A stretch of 64,000 bases of DNA from Castor canadensis (lineage: Eukaryota > Chordata > Mammalia > Rodentia > Castoridae). Each line of letters begins with the position of its first letter. The stretch's first letter is position 1. Location: NCBI RefSeq assembly GCF_047511655.1, contig NC_133386.1, positions 179,449,146 to 179,513,145 on the forward strand, read 5' to 3'. Shown here in pieces: positions 55,289 to 64,000 of the stretch. A model generated the notes under the pieces. That model did no database searches. It was not told the origin of the DNA and saw only the letters and a program-made list of their open reading frames with translations. The translations under genes were made by a program, and so were the position numbers.

Positions 55289-55292
<4 letters not shown>

Positions 55293-55451
55293 GATGTTTG
55301 TATTTGTATCGAGTGTATCATCCATACATGAGAAAATCATGCAACCTTTGTCTTTCTGAACCTGTCTTTCTTCACTTAACATGATGTTCTCCAGTTCCAT
55401 CCATTTACCTGTGAACAACAAAATCTCATTCTTCTTTATGACTAAATAATA

Positions 55452-55454
<3 letters not shown>

Positions 55455-55489
<35 letters not shown>
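55455..55489. repeat. (TG)n microsatellite
   Basis: About 17 TG units inside the antisense L1, where the intact sequence has a short AT-rich stretch (compare taatattccacaagatgtat at 51400). Confidence 0.95.
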
Positions 55490-55493
<4 letters not shown>

Positions 55494-55779
55494 AAGAGAC
55501 ATTTTCTTAATCCATTCATTAGTTTTAGGACATGCGGGCTATATTTCCATAGCTTGGCTATTGGGAATAATGCAGACCTCAGGCCACTGTAGGATGGACC
55601 AATGAAAGGGCTCATATCCAGACCTGGGCAGTATGGGCATAACTGATGAACAAACTCAACAATAAAGAATACATTCAATTTTCAAATTCAAGGATTAGAA
55701 AATTAACTTTAGCAGAGTAGAAAATTGTGTTTCTCCTTTTCAAATTTGATCAGGTCCAATGGATACTTTCTTTTTTATG

Positions 55780-56005
55780 AATTTTTTATTAGGATATATT
55801 TGTTATATAGGAGGGATTCATAGTGACAATTCCAATTAGATTTATATTGTATATTAGTTATATCACCTCCATCGTTTCCCTCCCACCCACCTCCACCCCA
55901 TCACTTAAAGCAATTGCAAGAGGTTTCTTTGTTCATTCCATATAGGTCCATCAACCGTATACCCTCACCTTAATCTCCTTTATTCACAATAAGCTTTCAT
56001 TGCCT
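55780..56005 (-). mobile_element. Old L1 3'UTR fragment, antisense
   Basis: tttattaggatatatttgtt, gagggattcatagtgacaat, a tcccacccacctccacccca pyrimidine tract, then gtttctttgttcattccata. Homologous to the 3'UTR start of the minus L1s at 49926 and 54718 but more diverged. Confidence 0.75.
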
Positions 56006-56009
56006 TATA

Positions 56010-56495
56010 TTTTAGGAAGTATATATTGAAATTTGGCTCTTAAATTAAGTATTTCCTCAGAATCTACATAAAGGTGAACATTTTCCTTATCTAGTACCTA
56101 CTTTCTGATGGAAATGCTACTCCTTCCCCACTCTCCCCATATACAAAAGTTAAACTATGAAGTTTATAAAGGAATGGCCACATTTTTACAGATCCCAACA
56201 GATGGACACTAATGGTTAACTGGTCCTGGACTAAGCACCAGACACAAACAGGGCAGGTGATAGTAATACCCCATTTGGTTACAGTTGTTTAGTTCAAGAG
56301 CGGTTACCTGACTCCTCCTATCATCTCCAGCCAACCAGATAATTTCCAAGTTTTTGGGCCATAGATTACGAGATTAAGCATAAAACAGCACTGTCATGGC
56401 AATGGCTCCCCTCCATGTTGGGGAGGGGAAGCAACCTTCTGTGGGAAAGAATGCAGGGAACAATAAAAAGCAAAGAAGGGGCTAGTGGCATTGTG
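56010..56495. other. Unassigned non-coding DNA
   Basis: No gene. The region 56210-56470 may be part of an LTR-type repeat that I cannot name. Confidence 0.4.
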
Positions 56496-56499
56496 GTCC

Positions 56500-56645
56500 T
56501 TCTGTTTTTTTGGCATGCCAAGTTTCCATGATTGACTTAGCCAACTTCCCCCTTAGATTCCATGGGCTTATAAATTCTTCTTTCTGACTAGTTGCATTTT
56601 TTGACTGTTGCAACCAAAAGAGTTGAGATTGATATCCCCCTAAAT
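56500..56645 (+). mobile_element. Possible ancient LTR-type repeat end
   Basis: The end gactgttgcaaccaaaagag with ttgagattgata resembles the 3' terminus of the same old repeat family suggested at 6690-7020. Confidence 0.35.
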
Positions 56646-56649
56646 CCCG

Positions 56650-58515
56650 GGGAAAAGCTTATTTTGACATCCTTTAGAAAAAAAAACATTATGTGAGCAG
56701 GCATTGACACCTTCACCAAAAATCCTCTTGACTTCTTTCACAAAAGGAAAGAGTGTGTGTGGTGAGTCCCACAGAGACAGGAAGAGTCAGTCCCAGGCTT
56801 TCTCTACTTTGCCTGATTATTCACTTGAACAGCCCCTTCAGCCTTCTTAACTCAGAATCTCTTCACTTATAAAATAAAAGCATTGGATTGCAAAACTTCT
56901 AAGGCCCCTTCAAACCTAAAAATTCTAGTTTTCGGTTTCATTTCTCAAAGTCAATTGCTTCTGAGTTATCAAGATTTACTGGTATTTCTTTGGCAAGGAC
57001 TATCTTCAAAACTCCTTTCCATTTTCCCTTTTTTCAGTCTGGAAACTGAACAAAAAAGTTGTGTTTTTATTTAAGCCACTCATCTTTTCTTCAATTAAAT
57101 CCAACATTCTTGGAAACTGGCTGGAAGGCTACAGCCTGGATGACAGAGAGGGGATTAACAACAGTTGCTCACTGGCATGAGAAGACTAATGAAGAAACAG
57201 TATGTGGTGATAGCTTCTCTGGATAGGAGTTTAACCTTGGGAAGGAATTTACCAGTAATGGCTGAAGACACTGAAGCCTTCAAGAAGAGGAGAAACAGGG
57301 ATTAGCCTGGGGTTGCACTCACTGAGAGAGACAGCCATCAGTAAAGGCACTTGGAATTTGTTCAGATCAATCTGTAGGGAGCAGATGTCACCAGGAGCCT
57401 GGGGCTGGGATGTGAGCCAAGGTCAAAGAAGGAGTCAGGAAAACCCCTAGTGTCAGATCAGCAGAGCCAGCGGCCATGTCTATTATAAAATGAAGTGCCT
57501 GTTTCCCACATTTGCAGCCAGCTTTGCTGTATCTAAGAACTGGAAGGAAGATGGAAGGATGAAAAGCGCCTGCCAAGCAGATAGCAGATAGCAGCCTTGC
57601 CTGCCATGTCTCAAATGGCACATTTAATCACAGCAGCTCACTTTCCCTTGCCTACTAATGGCAGAAGGAAGTTCCTAATGAAGTTATTGCTCTGCTGACT
57701 GAATTAATGATTTCCAGTTACAATGCTTGTAAACATGCCATGCGAAGTGTTCACGTGTTTGTTGAGGCTGCACTTTGTAGACTCTGACTCCACACAGAGC
57801 CAAGTATTGAGAGAAAGGACAACTCACCAAGGGGAACTGGCTGTGGCTGTCTGAACAGTCTGGGCCTGATAAATTATTTGTGAGTTGGGAAAAAGGGAAA
57901 GGGAGAAAAGAGGATGAGAACTGTCTAATGACAGGAAAGAGGGCTCCGGAACATACCATCTGATCCACAGCCTCTGCTGTCCCCTACACCCAACTTCAAA
58001 CCCCATTCTTATAGCATTTGTCCTCCCCACCTTCAAACTCATTCTCATCACAAACCCCAAATTTTGATGCTACCTTTAATATGTTTGCCCAACAGCAAAC
58101 CCCATACATCACACTTCTCTAATATCAAATATGTTAGCGAAAGAAACATTGTTTTTTTCCAAATGTGTTTCTTAAAACCATCAGTAGGACAAGTGTCTTT
58201 TAAGGTAACAGGCTCACCTGTGGCCTCATGGGGTCCACAGCAAGAAGGAGACACACAAGCTTGCTCAGAGGTGACAGGCTGCATTCCACTTCCTGGGGTT
58301 GCTGCTGCTGCCATCTGTATCTGAGTCAGTCAGGGATGGAGTGCACAGCAGGCCACAAGTGAGTGGCTGCCAAATTACAGAGCAAGGAGCACTTAGGGTG
58401 GTGGGAGGGGGAGGAAAAGAGGAAGTTAACTAATAGCTTGCAAGCATATCTTCTAAAAAGTGTGTTAACCAAACAAGCTGCCATCCCTTAATCCCTCCCA
58501 CTCCTGCCTGAATGT
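56650..58515. other. Unassigned repeat-poor DNA
   Basis: About 1.9 kb with no repeat I can assign. Frames at 57388-58324 on both strands are mutual shadows without domains. Moderately GC-rich around 57100-57660 and 58200-58420. Confidence 0.4.
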
Positions 58516-58520
58516 ACACT

Positions 58521-58543
58521 AATTGAAAATTAAGTTTTCAATT
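58521..58543. repeat. Perfect inverted repeat, 9-bp arms
   Basis: aattgaaaa pairs with ttttcaatt across the 5-nt loop ttaag. Confidence 0.85.
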
Positions 58544-58882
58544 TGAAGTCATTTTCTAATTCTGCCTCATTCAGGAGCAGTTAGAGTCCTGGTGTTTTGC
58601 TGAATTCCCAATGTGCTTTTCATGAGCTTCCTCAGGAAGCCAACAAAAGAGGCTTGTCAACACATTACTGACAGTAGCAGGTGAAAAGTTTGTGTGGAAG
58701 GCCAGAGTCATGGTGAGAGCCAAAGACAATAAGGCCTGACATAAGGTCAAGATTTCACAGATCTTAAAGACTGGATGGGGAAGATATTTCCCCATTCCTT
58801 TCCCTTCCCCAGTTCACCAGAGTTGCAGCCTGGTAAAGGGAATCCTCATTTCTCACCATTCAGTCCCTGGTGTTAAGAAAAC

Positions 58883-58940
58883 CTTGTTGGAGATGGTCAA
58901 GTGGGAGAGCACCCATGTAGTTCCCAGGACTGCCAAAAAG
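58883..58940 (+). mobile_element. Possible ID-like SINE remnant
   Basis: agatggtcaagtgggagagc and a degenerate gttcccaggactgccaaaaa, followed by an expanded purine-rich tail. This may be an ID-like SINE whose A-rich tail grew into the GGAA-rich tract. Confidence 0.5.
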
Positions 58941-59047
58941 AAAGGAAGGATAGAAGGAAGAAGGGAGGGAAAGAGGGAAGGAAGGAAAGAAAGAGAGGAA
59001 AGGAAAAGAGAGGAGATGGAAGGGAAGGGAAGGAAAAGGAAAGGAAA
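58936..59047. repeat. Polypurine (GGAA/AAAG)n tract
   Basis: About 110 bp of almost pure G and A (aaaggaaggatagaagg, gggaggga, gaaaggaaaagagagg). Confidence 0.92.
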
Positions 59048-59049
59048 TC

Positions 59050-59508
59050 TTGACAATGAAATGAGAATTTCCTTGTGTCAGGTGATTGTTGAACCCTTAC
59101 TGAACCCCTGATCATTAAGAATAACTGATCTGGCAAACGCGACTACTTAAAAGAATAATAAAACATCATAGTAAATAGTTGAAAACAAGTCTCTTGGGAC
59201 TTTACATTTAAGACTGAAAAGATATAAAAATTGGTTTATTTTAGCTTGTATTTAGCAAATCTTAGGTCATTACTATTCCAGAACAAAGAATAAATCCTGT
59301 ATTTTTTTACAAATTGGCATAATGCATGAAATTTTTCCACAAAACTGTTTGATTACACGACAGGGCATTCTTCACTTCATATTTAACATTCTCAGTGAAA
59401 GCAAGTAAGAAATTCATTATTGAAATATGTTGAAAGGCTTCCTCAGTTTTCCTAAGGGACTCCTTCAAGCATTTGATATTCAAATCATTCTCTTGAAAAA
59501 GCTCCGGC
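59050..59508. other. Unassigned non-coding DNA
   Basis: Nothing recognised; the minus frame 59307-59510 has no domain. Confidence 0.4.
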
Positions 59509-59509
59509 A

Positions 59510-59623
59510 AGGCCAGTCATGCTGACACACATCTATAATCCCAGCTACTCAAGGTGAAGGTAGGAGGATCTCTTGTCCTTGGCCTAGCCCCCAGCAAAAA
59601 ATACCAAGAGCTTATATATATAT

Positions 59624-59661
<38 letters not shown>

Positions 59662-59752
59662 AAAGAACACTAAAAGCAAACAAGCACTGCAGAGGTTATC
59701 AAGTGGTAGAGCACTTGTCTTGCAAGCATGAGACCCTGAGTTCAAGCTCAGG
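59510..59752 (+). mobile_element. Composite B1-ID dimer SINE split by (TA)n and poly-T
   Basis: A truncated B1-like module (ggccagtcatgctgacacac, atctataatcccagctactc), a TA array (59612-59647), a T-run (59648-59661), then an ID-like module (59690-59750, gcactgcagaggttatcaag, tggtagagcacttgtcttgc, gagttcaagctcagg). Confidence 0.75.
59612..59647. repeat. (TA)n microsatellite
   Basis: TA array with one ttta interruption, followed directly by a T-run. Confidence 0.93.
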
Positions 59753-59759
59753 CATCCTC

Positions 59760-61095
59760 ATCCTCATATCCTTATTTACTTTTCCAGTTTTGGTAAGGAT
59801 TTAGACAGTCCTCCAACATCAATTCCATTGACTTCATGAAATCCTACTCCTTTTGCAGCATTTCCTTTCACATTTGCCTGCCTTTGAATTTGCATTGCAT
59901 TATTAGATATTCACCCCTTATAAATTATCCAGGGTCTGACGCCCACCCAAAAAGACACTGGGTGATAGAATGAAATAGAGCCTAGTACTGATCAGGGAAG
60001 GATGTGTGATTCAGAACTGTTGTAAGTGGTGAGAGGGTAATTTCATTTGCGAAGCTTTTCCTACATAATTTCAAAGGGTCCCTACTATGTGTAGAGTAAT
60101 TCAGGTCTATATCACAGTTGCTTCCAAGTGATGATTTCGAAATGATGTTATTCTAATGAATGTTTGGGGTACTGAGAAGGGGAAGGAAGAAGGCTTTGTT
60201 TGTGAACTTAATTAATGAAGTCTTCCCAAGCATCATGATAATTAAACTATGATAAATGACCCAACAACATTCTCATGAATAACAAACAAGAATAACAAAC
60301 AAGAATCTCACGAATCTTGATTTAAATGTAGGTGAGAAAATGCAAATTTCATGATGAATTGGAACTTGAGTGACATAAACTTAAATGGATGCTAAAGGAA
60401 CTGAAATCTAGGGGGGCAGAGGAAATGGGTGAATAATTTGTGTGAACTTACCTGGGGCTTGAGAAGTAGGGGAAGAGAGGTGCATAAGCTTAAAGGATGC
60501 TTCAGATGGCAGGTAGGAAGGAAATTATTTGAGAAAACTTCAGGTCCAGACTGGAGAGGAAAGGAAAGGAAAGATTCAAGGAGGTAAAAGCGAGGCAAGG
60601 AGGAACCAAGCTATAGCCATCCAGGGTTGAGGTAAGGAGGAGAAAAATTCTCCAGGTCTGCCCACACCCTGAGTTAGCCATTAGTAATGGTGGGGCAGCT
60701 TCCTCTGGATGTGCCTGGCCAGCTCTAGTCCAGGGACAGGTCTGGAAAAAACTCTGTCATTCTAGACATTAGAGGACAAATAGCAGGAACAAAGAAATAT
60801 AGTTGTAGTACCGAATCATTGGAAGGCAAAGAGATCCTAGCTGCCTAATAAATGCTAATGACAAAAACAATCTGACGCTTTCGCCCTGGGCACTTGTCTC
60901 AGATCAGTCCACGGAAGCAAAGTCTGAGGCAGGAATTCAGATGCACATGACTTATTGAGGGCTATCCTCCCAGCTTCTCTAACAAGGTAACTCCCATCTT
61001 CCAAGAGCAGTTCTCCACCGAAGGTCACTGGTGTGAGCCGTCAGCCATGGCTAGGAACAAGTGTGCCAAATGGAAAAGGGACCTGAAAAGGGCAA
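59760..61095. other. Unassigned non-coding DNA
   Basis: No gene or assignable repeat in about 1.3 kb. A short tandem repeat (aataacaaacaag twice) lies near 60278-60303. Confidence 0.42.
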
Positions 61096-61099
61096 CAAC

Positions 61100-61305
61100 A
61101 GTTTCTACTCCAACATTCCGCTAGTTGCTTTATAAATGTCAAAACATGACAACCATGTAATGTCCCCCTTTGATTTTTCAGAGGAAAATAGGGAAGCTCA
61201 AAGAGTACGGGTAACTTGCCCTAAGTCAGTGGATAACAGACAGAATTTGAACCCTGGCATTTTGCTTCTGGAATGCATGCATCTGGAATCCATGCCTCTG
61301 GCCAT
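61100..61305 (-). mobile_element. MIR SINE, antisense
   Basis: Antisense order: ttccgctagttgctttataa, a ttcagaggaaaatagggaag block, gggtaacttgccctaagtca, acagacagaatttgaaccct and ggcattttgcttctggaatg. Confidence 0.78.
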
Positions 61306-61324
61306 GATGCTGCCTTTTTCTTCT

Positions 61325-61432
61325 TCCCCTATTTTTATTTTTATTTTTTGTCAGTACTGGGGTTTGAACTCATCACACTCGCTACACAGGCCTTCTACCA
61401 CTTAAGTCACTTCACCAGCTGATACTGCCTTT
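61325..61432 (-). mobile_element. ID-like monomer SINE, antisense
   Basis: T-rich tail, gtcagtactggggtttgaac, tcgctacacaggccttctac, cacttaagtcacttcaccag. Moderately diverged. Confidence 0.8.
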
Positions 61433-61439
61433 TTGAGAT

Positions 61440-61850
61440 ACTACTGTAGATTTAATTATGCCTTCCTCACTTCCTGTGGTTAAAAAAAAAAAGTTAAAGT
61501 GCCAACCCCCAGTTCCTCAGAATGTGATTTTATTTGGAAATAAGTCATGTAATAATGATGAGTTCATTCTAGAGTGGGGTAGGCCCTTAATCAACATGAC
61601 TGGAGTCCTTATCAGAAGAGAAAACATGAACACATGAGAGAAAAATGCCACAGGATGACAGGGATGAGATTGAAGAGATGCAGCTTCAAGTCAAGGATGA
61701 CCAGGAAAGGCCACGAAGGATTCTACCTACGGTTTCATAGACGGAATGGTCCTGATGATGCCTCAGTTTTAGACTTCTAGCCCCCAGAATTGGGAGACAA
61801 TACATTTGTATCGTTTTAAACCATCCGGTTTGTGTTACTCTGAGTACCGG
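61440..61850 (+). mobile_element. MLT1-type MaLR LTR
   Basis: Sense order: ccaacccccagttcctcaga, atgtgattttatttggaaat, gggtaggcccttaatcaaca, tgactggagtccttatcaga, a gcctcagttttagacttcta block, agcccccagaattgggagac, aatacatttgtatcgtttta and ggtttgtgttactctg. Typical of the MLT1 group. Confidence 0.8.
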
Positions 61851-62029
61851 GTACAGGTACTCAGAGAAGGTACTAAGTGTTGGGGAAGAAGCAAATCTGG
61901 GCATAATATTAACTTCAAGTTCAAAATAGTGATTTGCTCAAGAATGCACTATAATCAGAGGCAAGTGTTTCAAAATGACATCAGTATGAGAAATTCATAC
62001 AATCCTTGGAAAGACCTTAACCTGTATTG

Positions 62030-62275
62030 TTTAAGCTCTCAGGCTTGGAGTTGTACTGACTTGCATTATAATTCTAAATCAGTCACTTATTTAGCAACTC
62101 AATAGCCTTAGGCAAGTGGATTGATGTCTCTATCCTTCAGTTTCCTCATTTGTGGAATGGGGAATAATTGTATCTTCTCTTAAGAAGAGAATTGTGTAAA
62201 ATAATACATTTAATATTTACTATAGGGACTTGACACATGGCAACACTGACTGAATATTGTTTATTATTTCTATTA
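62030..62275 (+). mobile_element. MIR SINE, near full length
   Basis: Sense order: ctcaggcttggagttgtact, gcattataattctaaatcag, cttaggcaagtggattgatg, ttcagtttcctcatttgtgg, aatggggaataattgtatct and a gactgaatattgtttattat end. Confidence 0.8.
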
Positions 62276-62299
62276 CTACTTTGAAATCCAATCACTGTG

Positions 62300-62395
62300 A
62301 ACTCAGAAAACCTGAGCTTACATCTCAGCTCTGTCTTCCAACACTCATGTACGTTTGAGTCTAGTTTCCTCGGCTATACATTGGATCGAACTAAA
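62300..62395 (+). mobile_element. MIR SINE fragment
   Basis: gaaaacctgagcttacatct, cagctctgtcttccaacact and gtctagtttcctcggctata; adjacent to the previous MIR, strongly diverged. Confidence 0.55.
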
Positions 62396-62544
62396 GGTTT
62401 GTTGGAAAGGTGAACCATCTAGCAGCATTCTGCTCTATGTCTGTGTTACTGGCTACATATGATGTCAGTACTAGCTGATTCGCCAATGATTAGAGAATCC
62501 ATCACTGGTTGGCGAGAGGAGACATGTCCCTCTGAGATCCAGTA

Positions 62545-62690
62545 GGCCAGAACTTCTCAAACTTTAATGAGAATATCAATCACCTGGGAAGACTATTAAA
62601 ATGCAGATTCTTATTCGGCAGGTCTGGGGTGGGGCTCTCATGCTACATTTCTATGAAGCTCGTAAGAGATGCCCAGGCTGTAACCAAAAT
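62545..62690 (+). mobile_element. MER5A-like hAT DNA transposon
   Basis: ccagaacttctcaaacttta, atatcaatcacctgggaaga, ttaaaatgcagattcttatt, ggcaggtctggggtggggct and gatgcccaggctg: MER5A in sense order. Confidence 0.82.
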
Positions 62691-62694
62691 TTAT

Positions 62695-63205
62695 AGAGGC
62701 ATATAGATATCTCAGCAAACACCATGAGATTTACCACCGAGATGAGGTTCACTTCTTAGTCATTAAGGCTGTATCCCCTCTGAGATTTAACTAGATGATG
62801 TATCCTTCTTTGGGGAGCAAAAGAGAAGGCCTTTTATTATAAATATAAATTTTATATCTGTGCCTGCTGCATTGGGGATAAACACCATCAGAAGAGCTTG
62901 GGGAAAGTACCTTTGGGATGAGGATGAATGCCTGTTTATACCCTGGGGGGTGTTTATTGCTTCCCCAAAGAGTCCCCTAGGTCTGGATTGTTTCAACCAT
63001 TCCCAGCGGTTCAATCCACAGCACAGACAGCTCGAGGGCTGAAGTGTTAATGCTGAATAGAGAAAAATGATGGAGACTTATCGCCACCTACTGGATCGGG
63101 AAAGAAAAAAGGCCCAGAGAGAGAGGGTGGATTATAGAACTGCAAAGGACACGGAAGAGTATACATTCAATTCCCTGATCTTGCCTCAATCTCTTTGCTA
63201 GTTCC
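62695..63205. other. Unassigned non-coding DNA
   Basis: Antiparallel frames 62787-63014 and 62860-63042 are mutual shadows. Nothing else recognised. Confidence 0.42.
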
Positions 63206-63209
63206 TTGA

Positions 63210-63422
63210 AAAATGTTTTAATTCAGTGAATGCTTAATAGGGGCATTATTTGTATTATCTCATTTAACCCACACAACAACCCTCCATTTAAAGACTATTA
63301 TTACTACTTTTTCAGATGAGGAAATTAGACTTCTAGAATTTAAGGAATTTAAGGTCAATCAGGTGGTAGAAGCCCAGATGTAAACCTAGGTTTACTTGTT
63401 TCCAAAGCCTGAAGTGTAGCCA
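63210..63422 (-). mobile_element. MIR SINE, antisense
   Basis: Antisense order: tcatttaacccacacaacaa, a ccctccatttaaagac block, ttttcagatgaggaaattag, gtggtagaagcccagatgta and aaacctaggtttacttg. Confidence 0.8.
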
Positions 63423-63654
63423 ATATCCTAAAGGCAAGTACAGACCTAATCATTCCCCCCACCATCCTGGCTGCATGGGAAAGGCACGGTGTCTAAAGTG
63501 GGGAGTCAGCCCCACCCATGCTTCTATTCTCCTGCCTGTTCCCAGTCATCATTAAAACACGACCTCCCTCTTGCTTTTTGGTAAGATTCCAGAGTTTAGG
63601 ATCTTTGGTGCTGAACAACAAGCTAAGGAAACATTAGTTCTTCCTCCATCCTAG

Positions 63655-63765
63655 ATTCCACTGTCTCAGTTTCCTGAGGCCACAAACAAAGGGTAACTTA
63701 AAACAACAGAAATATATCATGTCCCAGTTCTGGAGGTGGGAAGTGTGAAATCAAGATCCATGTTT
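63655..63765 (-). mobile_element. MLT1-type LTR end, antisense
   Basis: tcagtttcctgaggccacaa, gggtaacttaaaacaacaga and cagttctggaggtgggaagt follow the antisense 3' end of an MLT1-type LTR. Confidence 0.6.
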
Positions 63766-63862
63766 CCTGGGGTTCAAATCTTGGCTTCATTGCTCCCTCA
63801 GGTGTATTCTCAGGTGAGTTACTCAACTCCTCTAGGTCACAGTGATATCATCTGGGGTGGGA
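63766..63862 (+). mobile_element. MIR SINE fragment
   Basis: gggttcaaatcttggcttca, ggtgagttactcaactcctc and taggtcacagtgatatcatc follow the MIR core. Confidence 0.5.
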
Positions 63863-63868
63863 GGGGGA

Positions 63869-64000
63869 TGTTCTGAGCAGCTCTGGGTTGTGAGTCTTCC
63901 AGGTTCTTGACAAATCAAACAAAGATTTGGACAAATCACACAGAAGTAGCAAGCAGAGTGGAGATTTATTGAAAATGGGGTGGGAGTGAGCCTGAGTCAA
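63869..64000 (-). mobile_element. ERV LTR, antisense, cut by the window end
   Basis: Plus strand starts tgttctgagcagctctgggt, so the minus-strand LTR ends in CAGAACA. AATAAA is read on the minus strand at 63965-63970 within TTCAATAAATCTCCACTCTG, about 100 bp from the boundary, as expected for R-U5. The U3 part and left end lie beyond the window. Different from the LTR at 4460-4841. Confidence 0.55.

Larger units (their letters stand above)
54718..55578 (-). mobile_element. Old L1 3' end, antisense, with two (GT)n arrays
   Basis: Reads as the antisense of an L1 3'UTR and ORF2 end: atatattagttgtacagggt, tttcactgtgacatttccaa, ccgtattgttcaacagtttt, attattcactctctatcatt, ctcctctaaaagtcccactt, aacctttgtctttctgaacc, atgatgttctccagttccat and gcttggctattgggaataat. 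It parallels 49926-52200. GT arrays at 55259-55288 and 55455-55489 interrupt it. Confidence 0.85.

Noticed and set aside
55203-55678. Threonine/histidine repeat peptides
   Set aside because: They are translations of GT microsatellites within an antisense L1.
1-64000. CRISPR arrays, operons, phage or bacterial mobile elements
   Set aside because: No regularly spaced direct repeats and no prokaryotic-style gene density; the repeat content is mammalian.

Overview
The window looks like non-coding mammalian nuclear DNA, intergenic or deep intronic, from a rodent. It is AT-rich and carries ancient mammal-wide repeats (MIR, L2, MER5A and MER20-like hAT fossils, MLT1 LTRs). On top of these lie rodent-type layers: a B1 (7SL-derived) SINE with the internal near-duplication typical of rodent B1, tRNA/ID-like SINEs, B1+ID composite SINEs, MaLR LTRs and young L1 copies. 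There is no bacterial-style gene organisation, no operon, no CRISPR array and no convincing intact protein-coding gene. From remembered repeat style alone, a castorimorph (beaver-like) rodent is my best guess; this is not verified.

Layout. 0-12 kb: L1 3'UTR relics, several MIRs, an ERV LTR with intact TG..CA-type ends (4460-4841), SINEs, and a MaLR LTR nested in an older MLT1-type LTR (10463-11269), both with recognisable 5-bp target duplications. 12-24 kb: an ID-like SINE inserted in an older repeat with a 14-bp target-site duplication (TSD); a 5'-truncated L1 with a perfect 15-bp TSD and a probable short 3' transduction (17694-18597); a retroposed U6 snRNA pseudogene (18659-18763); microsatellites and an L2 tail. 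24-46 kb: mostly unassigned DNA with MIR, L2, MER5A, MER20 and MaLR copies, composite SINEs, and an L1 insertion reduced to 22 nt of L1 plus a poly(A) tail (31982-32025). 46-49 kb: a poly(A)-only insertion with an 18-bp duplication (46198-46218) and a decayed minus-strand retrocopy of SLC39A7 (ZIP7 zinc transporter mRNA, 46507-48340). 50-56 kb: minus-strand L1 remnants, one split by a young plus-strand L1 and by a SINE, and a cluster of homeodomain-type motifs (53434-53634). 56-64 kb: sparse repeats and a second LTR cut by the window end.

Nothing here works together as a pathway. The coherent story is retrotransposition: L1 machinery has mobilised itself, a U6 RNA, an SLC39A7 mRNA and a modular SINE family seen here as ID monomer, B1 monomer, B1-ID dimer and recurrent B1-B1-ID trimer. 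The trimer, with a similar internal junction at several loci, is the item I would follow first. Repeat names come from recognition of consensus style, not from a search, and edges are approximate unless a TSD is given.
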